Shown in pieces: positions 11,808 through 21,699 of a DNA stretch of 64,000 nt (its first letter is position 1; each line of letters begins with the position of its first letter). A program made the translations under genes and the position numbers. Source of the DNA: Camellia lanceoleosa (Eukaryota; Streptophyta; Magnoliopsida; Ericales; Theaceae); the NCBI GenBank assembly GCA_025200525.1, contig CM045770.1, positions 133,018,200 through 133,082,199 on the forward strand, given 5' to 3'. The notes under the pieces were generated by a model, which saw only the letters and a list, made by a program, of their open reading frames with translations, did not search any database and was not told the origin of the DNA.

Positions 11808-12025
11808 CGAACAAGAAATGAAATAGACAGTAACTCTTTTGAAAAACTAACTTCCAACTTGATTCAAACACAACCAAACTCGACTATCAACAAGATGAAA
11901 AAAATGTATAATCAACAATTAAAGATATAGAACTCCAAATCTAAGAACATAAAAGGATTGGGTCTAAACCAAGCCATTATAAAAACAAACTCAACCCTCA
12001 TACCAACATCATGATATGTCACATC

Positions 12026-12111
12026 ATCATTGGTTATATCATATCTGACTTGATCTCCTTGTCTGATATTGGCCATCTATTCTTATTAAGTTCTCACAGA
12101 TGGTGCAAAAT
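12026..12111 (-). other. Leader of the Ty3/gypsy-like element: primer-site-like sequence and possible gag start
   Basis: In sense, directly after the 5' LTR, comes ATTTTGCACCATCTGTGAG (12111 down to about 12093), a decayed relative of the TTTTGGCGCCGTCTGTGGG primer-site region that I recall from plant Ty3/gypsy elements. An ATG at 12076 (minus) opens a short frame beginning MANIRQGDQVRYDITNDD, in the right place for gag but too short to assign. Confidence 0.45.
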
Positions 12112-12643
12112 TGAGGATGTTGATTTCTGACCTCACAACCAAACAGATCTCTCTACTGAGATTTAGGGAACTTAGCTGGAGAGCACGCAGCAAAATAGAT
12201 TAAGCCAATCACCTGCACACAAGAAGATAAGAAACACCGTGGTGACTCATCTACACGAAGCACTCCAATGATCAACTCAGTAACTTATCTCTCAAAGATA
12301 TCGGCCCAAAATAACACTAGTTAAAAATATACCTTAGACCCACGAGGAGTGCTCTCTTTATATAATTATTAATATTTAAATTTTCCTAGAAATCGTACTT
12401 CATAAGACTCTATCATTCACAAGGATATCACTTATTCAAGACTCCTCTTATTTAGATTAGGATCAACTCTCTTAAGAGTCCAACCTTACCCAAATAAGTA
12501 GTCTAACATCATCTAGGACTCTTGTCTTGTATCCAAATATTTTGAATTCTGATATGATCGCATCATACATCATTATCCCTAGATTCTCCAAGTGACACCT
12601 CGACTAACAATTACGTGGACAACCCTAAAAAATTGTCCCCACA
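12112..12643 (-). mobile_element. 5' LTR of the nested Ty3/gypsy-like element
   Basis: In sense it starts TGTGGGGACAATTTTTTAGG and ends AAATCAACATCCTCA. It aligns with 3949-4481 along its length and abuts the right ATTTA target copy at 12644-12648. The minus-strand TATA-like word is kept at about 12351-12363. Confidence 0.75.
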
Positions 12644-12848
12644 ATTTAATTTCTAAACATCCCTTAATGTATTTTCTTTCAATTTTAGAGAAGGATGAAT
12701 AATTTACCCTAAACACAACCAAAACATTGGCATGTGCCCAAGCCCCCAAGTGCATAAAAACAGTTGCAATGCACAAAAAATCTAACCATCTTAGACTTTT
12801 GAGTCCCATTGCATCTGTCGAACTTACCAGAAATAGCAATCATATTTA

Positions 12849-13630
12849 GGCCTGGTTTGGTATACCAGAAAAAATTCAAAAAGTCAAAAAATTACTAAAA
12901 AAGTTAAAAAGTTATGACTATTCACAAATTAAAAATATAAAAAAATTAATTTACACAATATTTTAAAACAAACCAACGACTTGACATTTCAAAAGCTGAA
13001 TTGATGTCAAAAAGTACGAACTGGTCTGTCAAAGGAACAAAAAAAAAAATTAGATATATATATATTCATTAAGTTTGAGGGTAATGTTGGGCCCGTAGGA
13101 GCCCACCACGGGTCCCGTTTTGATAATCCGAACCGTTCAATGTGTAGAACTCGTTTATATACTTGCAAAAATCACGTTAATCGGATATGGATAGCTATGT
13201 AATCAAATCAGATTTTGTTCAGCCGTTTATTTTTCACCGTCCATTAATTTCATACAAAACTATTTTGATCACATAACTATCGATATCCGATTAAAGTGAT
13301 TTTTCATAGACATATAGTACTCAACGAGTTCTACACATAAAACGGTTCGAATTATCGAAACGGGACCCATGCTAGGCCCCCACGGCCCAACAGTACCAGT
13401 GAAGCTTCATGCACCATTTCAACCAAGCCGTACTATCTCCTGCTGCCTGTCACTGATGAGTCTACTTCATTGGGGTAAAAATGTAATTTTGCTATTTTAT
13501 ACAATATTTTAATACACATTTTTTCGTAAAAAGACAAAAAAATTATCCCAAACAACCATCTTTTTTTTCCTCAACTTTTTAGTTCAAAAAATCAAAAAGT
13601 ACACTTATTCAAGACACCCCAAACAACTCC
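12849..13630. mobile_element. Tourist-like MITE carrying a nested fold-back
   Basis: The left end is TTA|GGCCTGGTTTGGTATACC and the right end, on the other strand, TTA|GGAGTTGTTTGGGGTGTC (TTA 12846-12848 and 13631-13633). It carries the words CAAAAAGTCAAAAAATTACT and AAAAAGTACACTTATTC near its ends, shared with the MITEs at 16092 and 20397. At 782 bp it is longer than its relatives because a large hairpin (13066-13412) sits inside. Confidence 0.75.
13066..13412. mobile_element. Large imperfect hairpin (fold-back MITE) nested in the previous element
   Basis: The left arm (from about 13066, through GTAATGTTGGGCCCGTAGG and GGGTCCCGTTTTGATAAT) pairs with the right arm read backwards (GGTACTGTTGGGCCGTGGG, GGGTCCCGTTTCGATAAT). 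Pairing continues almost to the centre near 13232-13240, so nearly the entire 347 bp is self-complementary. Arms this long point to a fold-back or MULE-type MITE. No convincing target duplication was found. Confidence 0.7.
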
Positions 13631-13633
13631 TTA

Positions 13634-16088
13634 TTGCCCAAATCCAACACATTCATACGATTCATCCTACAATATATCAAATATATGTATACAGATCATA
13701 ATTTCAATTAGTGTTATATTAACGAATTTAATTAATATTTGATTTCAGATTATTGTGATCATATGCCACTAACAAATTGCTAAATTAAAATTAGTTACAA
13801 CTCTTTTAGTTTAATTATGCTCCAAAATAAAGTAAATTAGGATTCCAATAAAATAGTTTTGATTATGACATTGACCATAATGCATTACCCTAAAATAATA
13901 TTACTTATGATCTGATATGAATATGATATTGTTGGCCCATATACAAACCGGTCTCAAATAAAAATTGGACACGTGTTAGACTATGATCACGTAATGGGAG
14001 GATAAGGCAAGCTACACGTAGCAAGAAATCAGACAGCACAAGCTAGCTTTTGTGGTCACATAAGTAGTTGACATGCTAGAAGAGTGGTTATCAAGTAAGT
14101 TCAAATCCAGATAAAGAAGTAGAGCAAGTTTATTGACAATTTAGAAACCGCTGAAGTATTTCGACGGTTATCATGCACACCAAGAAACTTATAAATAGTT
14201 ACAACATTGAACAGAAAAGTCCAGATAAATCTACAAAGTACTGTAGTTTATTTTCTTTCTTTTACTAGTCCAGTACTTTCATTTTCTAGGAGTAATTAAA
14301 ATAAAAATTTTACCCCCACATCCTAACTTCATATTTGGATACGATTTTCAAATTGTATATCCACAATAAAGAGAAATTCTACAAAAAATTCTGTCTCAAG
14401 CGCAATTTTTTAAAAAAAAATTTAAATTTGGCCTAATCGGTTGTCCCACCGGTCGTCTGGCCTGTTGATCGGAACAGTGCAAATTTTTTTTTTATTTTTT
14501 TTTTTTGCAATTGACATGTTAATTTTTATATATTCGAAAAAAATATTTCCGAATTTTTAAAAAAAATTTATGTGTTTTAATAGAATTTTGAGTTATATGT
14601 TTGGTTATGAGTTGTAAGTTTTTGTATCAAATATCATATGTTACATTAAAATTTTTTCACTCAATTCAAAAGAAATTTCAAAACTTTTTCACCAAACAAA
14701 TTTTTCACACTCAAACCATAATTCCAAAACTCACAAACTCAAAATACAACTCATACTCTCAAATTATAGTTAGAAAGCTCTGTCAAACGCAATCTTATTT
14801 CCTTATACTTATATTTACTTTCAATTCAATGCAATAGAATGCAAGTATTTGATGCTTATCAGGATGAGGAGACTAACTCCCATAAATACTAATTTAATAA
14901 TTAACAATTGACTTTTGATGATACAAAAAAAAAAAAAAAACAAACAAACAAACAAGAGTAGCGAAACAATCATATTGTACTATTCTCATGTAATTATACT
15001 ATTTAGTTAATCAATTACTAGCCGATCATTCGTGCTATGTACAGGATAATTATAGATATTTATATTTATTTTAGATTTTTTTTTCATATATAGATTATGT
15101 TTTTTAAGATTGTTTATAAAATAATTTAAAAATCTTATCACTAACCATAGTGTATAGAAGAAGTTGAAAATGGTACTGCTGTAACTATACACAGATTGTA
15201 TCTATAATTATTTGTGTGAGGAAATTTTAAATGCTGATCAGAAAATTTTGACCAAATCAATAAATGCAGACATATGAAAAGACATGTGAATTGAAAAAAA
15301 GGTTAATAAATATTGATCAGGATATTTTGACAAAAACAATAAATGCTGAGTTTTTTTTTTAATAAGAAATTTAAAAAATTCAGATTAAGATATTAAAACT
15401 CACACAAGTCTTGGGGTTAAAAACCCCCCTTTTACATAATATTAATCAATTATACATTTTTTTCGGCGCCTCCCTGTCTTTCTTCATTTACTTTCACTAA
15501 TTGTCATTCTTGTAAATTTGGTTCGTAACGTTACACACACTTACAGTAAAAAAAAATTCATTGAGGCATAACAAATTTTACACAATTGTCTAGTAAGTGT
15601 TTGACCCACATTTAATCTGCAAAGATTTTTATTATTTTGACGGTCAAAAGTTTAAAAAGAAAAAACAACAAAAACAAAAACAACAACAACAACAACAACA
15701 AATCATAAACTACCCAAAAATTAAATAAATTAAAAAACCTTCCCTGGTGTCTATGTGTTTAGCCTGGACGCAATAGTTTGCTTGTTGCGGGCCTTTTTTG
15801 TGCGCATTTCAATAATATGATCAATTCTTCATTAAAAAAAAAAAGAAAAGGGGAGGGGGGGGTGGTTGAACATTTATAATTATATAATTAGAGTATATAA
15901 TAATAATAATAATAAAAAATTGATCGAATATCAATAATCATATAATTATATAAAAAATATATATAATTAAAAAAAAAAAACCATCTATTTTTATATACAT
16001 GATTTTATGATCTAATCATGTTAACAATAGAGATTTAATTAGAGTTTGATTTCTTTCAAATTGTCATTTCAATTTGAGAGTGTTTAAA
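13634..16088. other. AT-rich DNA, no gene seen
   Basis: Only short frames without domains. It holds simple repeats: a poly-A/CAAA tract near 14925-14955, a CAA run near 15672-15700 and an AAT run near 15898-15914. A poorly defined inverted-repeat pair (TTATGAGTTGTAAG near 14605 against CTCATAACC-like words near 14720-14760) may be a decayed MITE. Confidence 0.4.
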
Positions 16089-16091
16089 CTA

Positions 16092-16263
16092 GGCCTTGTT
16101 TGGCATAAATTAAAAAATACAAAAAGTCAAAAAGTTACTATCCTATTTAAATCACATCATCTTATTTAAGTCACATCACCTCTCTACCACATCACTTCAA
16201 ACTCAACTCATATTTCATAAACAATCAAAAAGTGCACTTATTTAGAACATCTCAAACAAACAC
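16092..16263. mobile_element. Tourist-like MITE, 172 bp
   Basis: The left end GGCCTTGTTTGGCATAAAT pairs with the right end ATCTCAAACAAACAC; flanks are CTA and TTA. The interior has CAAAAAGTCAAAAAGTTACT and AAAAAGTGCACTTATTTAG, so it is the same family as 12849 and 20397. Confidence 0.7.
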
Positions 16264-16649
16264 TTAGTAGGTCTATTTTGAAGTTGATTTCTGTAATTTA
16301 AACCATTCACTTTCTTAGACTCATTAAATATAATATTCAAACAAAAAATAAAGATGACTAGACATGGGTAGGTATATGTTTGAATCATATTTATTTTTTA
16401 AAAAAATAGTTGACAAATATAATTTCAAAAATAACCATCTATTTTTTGTAATATAAATTTGATTCAAACATATAATTATTAATATCTGATCATCTTGATT
16501 TTTTGCATAAATATTTTATTCAACAAGATTTAAAAAATAAACAGTTTGAATCATCAAAATAAGAGCTATGATGGGTTCTGTGAATCTCTCAAATTCTCTC
16601 ATATTGAGATGATAAATGAAGCGCAACCCATTTAATCAACTAAACTTTA

Positions 16650-16901
16650 ACCCTGTTTGGTGCAGCTTAAAAGCTGCTTATTTCAGCTTTCAGCTTAATT
16701 TAAGTTATTTTGATGTGTTTGGTTTAGCTTGTAACTTATAACTTATAGCTTTTTGGAAGTTAGAAATCAGCTTATTCTTTGAGTGGGACAGGAGATGCTT
16801 AATTTATAAGTCAGAAATCAACTTATGTTCATAGTTATAAGCTATAAGCTGTTTAGGCATAAGGTATAAGCACGTTCCCACAGCTCTATTAAACAGGACC
16901 T
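16650..16901. mobile_element. Probable MITE with GCTTATAA-rich interior
   Basis: The ends AACCCTGTTTGGTGCAGCTT and (other strand) AAGGTCCTGTTTAATAGAGC are imperfect inverted repeats. The interior is full of AAGCTGCTTAT / CTTATAAC words that can pair with each other (for example TTATAAGCTATAAGCTG near 16835). Target duplication is uncertain. Confidence 0.5.
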
Positions 16902-17286
16902 TTGACATGATGATTTATCATTCCGACCTACCTAGAAGATAAATGATTTGGATTCTCAAGGTAGGCCATCCATTTCTTTTAGTTAATGGACTTTTCTTAA
17001 GTGTGCAACCTTCAAGGTTATACACCATATGCCACTTACACAAAAAGTGTAAGTGAAAGGTGAAAACAAAAGCAGGACTGCAAACAGAAAAGGCGTAAGT
17101 GTAAGGCGTAAGTTGCACACCATAACAGGACCCTTAGTTAATAGATCCATCGACATCAAAAAATTATTAGAATTTGATTTATATTCATCTTATTTAAAAC
17201 TCGTTTATAGTCCATTAAAATTTCATTTACTTATTACATAAATAAGTTAAACTTAAATTTTATTAACTTATAATTTGAACGATTCT

Positions 17287-17460
17287 GGCCTTGTTTGGGA
17301 GCATGTTTTTTTTAATTTTTTAGTTTTTTTATGAAAAATTGTACAAAAAATAGAGAGAAAAAGAAATTTTTAACTTTTTGATATAAGTTGTTAATTTTTT
17401 TTATTTTTCTTTAATAACTTCTTAACTTTTAAACTAAAAAATAATATTATCAAACGAGTC
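17287..17460. mobile_element. Probable Tourist-like MITE, 174 bp
   Basis: The left end GGCCTTGTTTGGGAGCATG pairs loosely with the right end, which on the other strand reads GACTCGTTTGATAATATTA. The interior is T- and A-rich with a central TTTTTAACTTTTTG. The target duplication is not clear (TCT left, GTC right). Confidence 0.4.
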
Positions 17461-17463
17461 GTC

Positions 17464-18059
17464 AATACTTGGTCTGATTCCTCCGGAGTCCAATAACATG
17501 AAGTATTCAAATTATAAAATATAGTACGCAGATCCCATGTTATATAAAAGATTAGGATAAATTACAAATACCTTTTTTAAATTTTGTTTAAAATATAGAT
17601 TATCTTTTGTGATTTAGAAAATTATAAATATTTCTTATCAGAATTTTTTATGTAATAGAATAAATTGAAAAAATAAAAATTCTAACAGTTCTTTTATACA
17701 ATAATAAAATTACTTGAATTATTAATTAAAATAAATTTATGATATTATTAAAAATTGTTAATTGACCTGATGATTTGTTAATAAAAAGGTCATTTGTTAT
17801 GAAATTAAAAACCTTAAGAGATGGAATGTAATTTCCATAACACAGAAGGTGATTCGTATTTTAAGAAAATTTCTAAGGTGTAATTTCTAGTGGAATGTTC
17901 AAAAAATTATTACATATGTAGGAAATTTTTCATAATTTTAATTATTAATAGGGTTTATTATACTTTCTATTCCTAAATTATAGTCCAGTTGTATACTTAT
18001 TCCAAATATTGATTGAATTTACTCGGTTCTTAAAATATATAAATTAACAAAAATGTTTC
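17464..18059. other. AT-rich DNA, no gene seen
   Basis: No frame of note and no clear repeat boundaries. Some self-similarity (runs of AAATTATAAATA-type words) is consistent with decayed transposon sequence. Confidence 0.4.
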
Positions 18060-18217
18060 ATGCCCCCTTTTTCTCCCCACCCCTTTGACCCCCTCTCTCT
18101 CTCTCATTGGTTACATTTTCTTTTTCTTTTTCTTTTTTTTTTTTGCTCCTCCAATCACCACCCGCCACATGTGTGTGGGGGTTGTGGGGGTGGTGATTGG
18201 AGGGGGTCTCTATCATG
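18060..18217. mobile_element. Fold-back MITE, GATAGAGACCCCC family, copy 1
   Basis: The right end reads, on the minus strand, CATGATAGAGACCCCCTCC, and the left side has CCCCTTTGACCCCCTC. The middle holds a self-complementary part (CTCCAATCACCACCC with GGGTGGTGATTGGAG). It belongs to a family with two more copies within 1.1 kb. Confidence 0.5.
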
Positions 18218-18632
18218 ACTCTAAATTAAATTCTATTTAGTTTTTAAACAATTAATTGAATTCATTAAGTCTCTAAAATATTTAATTCTAATCTATTTAG
18301 TCCCTAAAATCATTACAAAAATAAAATACATACCCCCCATAAGTGTTATAAATTAGTAAAAAATATATCCATTTAAGATTTTATTTCCAAAAAAAAAAAA
18401 AACTTAAATTTTTTCTTTATTAAATTTGTTTTATTTCATTGTGTGTTTAAATTAATATTAGAGTCTAATTTCTCAGTATTGCCAATAAAATCATCTAAAT
18501 ATTATATATTGAATAAATAGAATTTGATAATTTAGCACTTCGCTACAAATAATACTATGACAAAATAATACATTAATTAAATAATTATAAGAACTTAGTA
18601 AAAAATTTAAAAACAATCAATTAAAAATTCGG

Positions 18633-18797
18633 TGGTGATAGAGACCCCCTTTTCAGGACCCCCTTTGGACCCCCTCTTACTCTCATTGATCCATTTTTCC
18701 TGCACATCCAATCCCCTCTTGCCATGTGGCAAAGGGGTAAAGGGCAAAAACATATTCATTATTATTAGAGCACAGGACCCCAGAGGGGGTCGCACCT
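18633..18797. mobile_element. Fold-back MITE, GATAGAGACCCCC family, copy 2
   Basis: Begins GTGATAGAGACCCCCTTTTC and ends near CCCCAGAGGGGGTCGC. The ends are C-rich on the left and G-rich on the right, as in the sister copies, with the stem partly lost. The right boundary is approximate. Confidence 0.45.
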
Positions 18798-18809
18798 AAG
18801 TGAATGGCG

Positions 18810-18912
18810 AAGCTTCGAAGGGCGAAACTTTAAAAAAAAAAAAAAAAAAAAAATAGTTTTTTTTTTTTTAACCAATCCCAGCGCGCCACCTCACTGGGGG
18901 TCCGAAGCATTA
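18810..18912. mobile_element. Possible MITE related to the one at 41779
   Basis: AATGGCGAAGC near 18812 and GGGTCCGAAGCATT at the right edge are loosely inverse. An A-tract, a T-tract and AACCAATCCCAGCG follow the same order as in the 41779-41932 element (T-tract, then AACCAATCACGTG, then CAGTGGGGGTC). Boundaries are weak. Confidence 0.3.
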
Positions 18913-18996
18913 ATCTAAAAATTATAAACGAAATATGACATATAATATTAAATAAAGGCATCTGACCTTTGTAAAAGATAAGTGAAAAAATAGAAA

Positions 18997-19159
18997 AATG
19001 AGTGAGACCTCCTTTGTGGAAGACCCCACAACCCCCTTACTGATCTACACCATTCATGATGTGTGGGGCCCACTCATGTATGTGTGGGGTCCACATCATA
19101 AATGGTGTGGATCACAAAGGGGGTTGCGGGGGTCCTCCACAAAGGGGGTCTCTATCATT
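18997..19159. mobile_element. Fold-back MITE, GATAGAGACCCCC family, copy 3
   Basis: Nearly the whole element is one hairpin: the left arm TGAGACCTCCTTTGTGGAAG and the right arm, read on the other strand, TAGAGACCCCCTTTGTGGAG run in parallel to the centre near GTGTGGGGCCCACTC. The ends (AATGAGTGAGACC / AATGATAGAGACC) match the other two copies. Confidence 0.65.
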
Positions 19160-19401
19160 ACTAAAAAAAATAATATAAATAATTATTTTTATCCTTATAA
19201 AAAAAATCACCATAATAATTGATATTCACTTTTCACACACACAAAATTAAGATTTTTTAAAAATAAAATTTTAAGTAGATAAATCTTTTACTAATTTATA
19301 ATATTTTTAAACTTATATTTTATTTTTATAATACTTTTAGTGACTAATAAGTTTGAATTAAGAGAAAATTATTGAAAAATTTAACATAAAGAGAGTATAT
19401 A

Positions 19402-19810
19402 AGACATTAGGTCCTATGAATATTTTTTTTGGGTGAGAAATCCACTCTTTGTAAAATATTATGGTGAAAAATTCATTTTATTAATTTGGAGGACATCTTA
19501 TTTCTAATTTTATCCTTTTAATTTTTAATTAACACAAATATGTTGAAATTAATTCTATCTGTGTGAATTTTCTAAATTTTCTATCTGTTGAAATTAATTC
19601 TATCTGTAAAAGGCATTAGGTCCTATGAACATTTTTTTGGGTGAGAAATCCACTCTTTGTAAAATATTGTGGCGATAAATTCATTTTATTAATTTGGTGG
19701 ACATCTTATTTTCAATTTTATCTTTTTAATTTTTACGTAACACTAATATGTTGAAATTAATTCTATCTGTGTGAATTTTCTATCTGTTGAAATTAATTCT
19801 ATCTGTATGT
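19402..19810 (+). repeat. Direct tandem duplication, unit about 210 bp
   Basis: The block starting GACATTAGGTCCTATGAA at about 19403 is repeated from about 19612 (GGCATTAGGTCCTATGAAC). Both run through GGGTGAGAAATCCACTC, TTAATTTGG(A/T)GGACATC and TGTTGAAATTAATTCTATC. The units differ by scattered substitutions and small gaps, so the duplication is not recent. Similar TGTTGAAATTATCTGTT words recur at 54634-54800. Confidence 0.8.
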
Positions 19811-20139
19811 AATTTCTATTTGTTTAATTTTTTTTTTCTATATGTTAAAATATCAAGCCAAACAAAACCTTATTTGTTCATATACAAGCTTATTTTTAAT
19901 CCATCTATTTTATTTTTGAACCTATCTACTTCAGTTTTTTATGTTCAAATTTTTTTTTTTGGAACCCATCTGGCGTGATTTGGAAGTTGGTTATATGTAA
20001 AAAATGTGAGATGTAATATAATTCAAAATAAGTTAAAAGCTAAAAGCTAACTTTTAACTAACTTTTCAAATTGTTCCATTGTTGAACCTTCTCTCTCTCT
20101 CTCTCTATATATATATATACACATACATACATTGAGATA

Positions 20140-20270
20140 TAAATTTGGCCCGACTTGACCTATGTCGGACCTCAAAAAATTAGGCCTAGGGAGTATTCGA
20201 GTCTTGGACAGGTCGGTGGACCTGGGCTCAGGCTGGGCTAGGCTCGGACGGGCCTGCATAAAGTTTTGTT
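20140..20270. other. Unassigned GC-richer patch
   Basis: After a CT run and TATATA tract (20090-20120) comes a patch with GGCCCGACTTGACC and GGGCTCAGGCTGGGCTAGG. It stands out by composition, but I cannot assign it to an element or a gene. Confidence 0.3.
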
Positions 20271-20396
20271 CTATTTAATATTTTTTACCAAAATTTCAAT
20301 AATAATATAAATTACTAAAATATTATAACTAACATCACCACTAATGATGTGACAAATCAAAAAAAAAACTTAAACACAAAACATATTTGACAGTAA

Positions 20397-20955
20397 GGCC
20401 AAGTTTGGATACTCTCAAATAATCCAAAAAGTCAAAAAATTACTCAAAAAGTTAAAAAGTTAACACTATTCACCAAAAGTCAACAATTACGGCTGCACAA
20501 CTCCCAATTCAAATTTTCCTCTAAAAATCAATTTTCACAATTTTTTATTACACATTTTTCCATAAAAAGTCAAAAAGTTAACCCAAACATCCATATTTTC
20601 AACCTCAACTTTTTTGTCCAAAAAGACAAAAAGTGCACTTATTTAGGGTATGTTTGGTTTATGTTTGAGAGATGTGTTTTAGAGATAAAAAGTACGAAAA
20701 CATGTTTGGTTTGGTTTTTTTCAAAAGATGTTTTGAAAAATTGTTTTGAAAGAGAGTTTTGGAAAAAGTGATTGATTTGATGTATATGAGAGAGAGATTT
20801 GTTTGGAAAACTTGTTTGGTTTAGATGTTTTGGAAAAAAATTTTGGAAAAATTTGTTTAGTTTGATTATTTTTGAAAACTTATTTGTAAAAAAAATTTCC
20901 AAAATTTTTTTCCGAAAATCAAACCAAACGAGCCCTTAGTCTTCCAAACAAGGCC
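20397..20955. mobile_element. Tourist-like MITE, split by a second MITE
   Basis: The ends GGCCAAGTTTGGATACTC and (other strand) GGCCTTGTTTGGAAGAC are inverted repeats, flanked by TAA on both sides (20394-20396, 20956-20958). It has the family words CAAAAAGTCAAAAAATTACT and AAAAAGTGCACTTATTTA. Taking out the insertion 20646-20938 leaves about 266 bp. Confidence 0.85.
20646..20935. mobile_element. Tourist-like MITE nested inside the previous one
   Basis: GGGTATGTTTGGTTTATG at the left and (other strand) GGGCTCGTTTGGTTTGATT at the right form the terminal repeats. A perfect TTA duplication flanks it (20643-20645, 20936-20938), and removing it restores the outer MITE end. At 290 bp it has a different interior (GAAAAA / TTTTTGGAAAA words) from the host MITE, so it is another family. 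Confidence 0.85.
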
Positions 20956-21168
20956 TAAATAAGACCCACTGCTACATCCCCTCTGCATCATTTTTCATTT
21001 CAAAATGATAACCCAGGTGTAGAATCTCGGACAAGGCTTGAATCCAGTACTAAACAGGCGGGCCCACTTCATTACACTTTGGATAATATCTGTCAAACCA
21101 AACATAATGGCTTCTCTCTCTATCTGTCTATCTACCCCGCCATGTGCTTCTATCTCATCACCTTCACC

Positions 21169-21171
<3 letters not shown>

Positions 21172-21224
<53 letters not shown>
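21172..21224 (+). repeat. (CT)n(CA)n microsatellite
   Basis: A CT run (about 21172-21200) followed by a CA run (21201-21224), lying just before the start codon of the dehydrogenase-like fragment, as is common in plant 5' leaders. Confidence 0.9.
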
Positions 21225-21248
21225 ACCAACAATCACAAGATGCGAGGC

Positions 21249-21347
21249 ATGGCGAGCTCCGCCTCCTCCATCGCCGTCATTGTCGGCGTCGGCCCGAAGC
21301 TCTCTCTCTCGGCCTCGGAAGCGATTGGCTTAATATCAGGTCTGTAG
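21249..21347 (+). pseudogene. 5' fragment of a short-chain dehydrogenase-like gene
   Basis: From the ATG at 21249 the frame reads MASSASSIAVIVGVGPKL (to 21302). This is the start of a Rossmann fold: a hydrophobic beta strand running into a Gly-rich turn (GVGPKL), which binds NAD(P) in the short-chain dehydrogenase/reductase family. The next glycine (GPxLG) is missing; the sequence turns into a CT-derived SLSASEAIGLI stretch and stops at 21347. Nothing of the remaining roughly 230 residues follows. The CT/CA-rich leader before it looks like a true 5' UTR, so the piece is either the stump of a gene or a captured first exon. It lies head-on to another fragment (21320-21480). Confidence 0.5.
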
Positions 21348-21480
21348 AACCAAACTTCGTCATCAACAGTTTGATGTGGATCGTAGAAATCTAACCATTT
21401 TGGAGCATTAATGTGCTCATAAAGATTGTCCTCTACAAATACGAATATATGCTTTTCCAATCGATCCTGGCTGCCTCCAT
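21316..21480 (-). pseudogene. 5' fragment of a conserved plant gene of unknown function
   Basis: The minus strand has an ATG at 21478-21480 reading MEAARIDWKSI, then a shift of frame, then EDNLYEHINAPKWLDFYDP followed by DDEVWFYRPD. The pattern ...YEhINAPKWhDF...DDExWFhRP... looks to me like a conserved domain of plant proteins whose name I cannot give. It runs into the antisense of the dehydrogenase fragment near 21316. A frameshift after WKSI and the lack of anything downstream make it non-functional. What could decide its identity is a translated search with the two frames joined. Confidence 0.45.
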
Positions 21481-21699
21481 TTTACACAAACACACACACA
21501 CAGATGAACAAAAACAGTGTTCCTCAACACAAAGAAATCACAAAGATATATATAAATACACGGATTGCATAGAACACAGCTAATACAACTCTTCATGGAG
21601 TCCAGATCTGGACTCGTCGTGCACCCTCAGATCTGCCTCCGACTCCGCAATGACGGCCGCCGTGAAGGATATCTCAAACCCTAGCTTGAGTAACGAATC

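Larger units (their letters stand above)
7480..12025 (-). mobile_element. LTR-like repeat, family A copy 2, split by another LTR
   Basis: From 7480 (TGTAATGTCCCAAAATAATA) it aligns with copy 1 (TGTAACGCCCTCAAAATAATA), stops at 8086, and resumes at 10556 after a family B insertion; both halves follow the order seen in copy 1. The right end is not sharp: the similarity fades near 12025, about 200 bp after the palindrome array, as in copy 1. Left flank is AAAGC; no matching right flank was found. No coding. Confidence 0.65.
3949..12643 (-). mobile_element. Old Ty3/gypsy-like retrotransposon, interior replaced by nested LTRs
   Basis: Two similar terminal blocks, 3949-4481 and 12112-12643, lie in direct orientation. 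The whole is flanked by a perfect 5-bp duplication, ATTTA (3944-3948 and 12644-12648). In sense (minus) the 5' LTR is the right one. Directly inside it is ATTTTGCACCATCTGTGAG, which resembles the TTTTGGCGCCGTCTGTGGG leader that I recall from plant Ty3/gypsy elements. Directly inside the left LTR is a purine-rich AAGGAGTAG. Only short internal pieces survive (4482-4619, 7291-7479, about 12026-12111). The LTRs differ at many sites, so insertion is old. Confidence 0.75.
1415..12663. mobile_element. Tourist-like MITE split by about 11 kb of nested retroelements
   Basis: The left end reads TTA|GGGTTGGTTTCGAAAATAA (TTA 1412-1414). The right end, read on the other strand, is TTA with GGGATGTTTAGAAATTAA (TTA 12664-12666). 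The two ends match as imperfect terminal inverted repeats flanked by the trinucleotide TTA, the signature of PIF/Harbinger (Tourist) MITEs. Removing the two insertions inside it (1536-3875 and 3949-12643, each with its 5-bp target duplication) leaves pieces 1415-1535, 3881-3948 and 12649-12663, about 204 bp, a normal MITE size. The remaining interior holds the TTTTTGACTTTTT words seen in other MITEs of this window. Confidence 0.6.
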
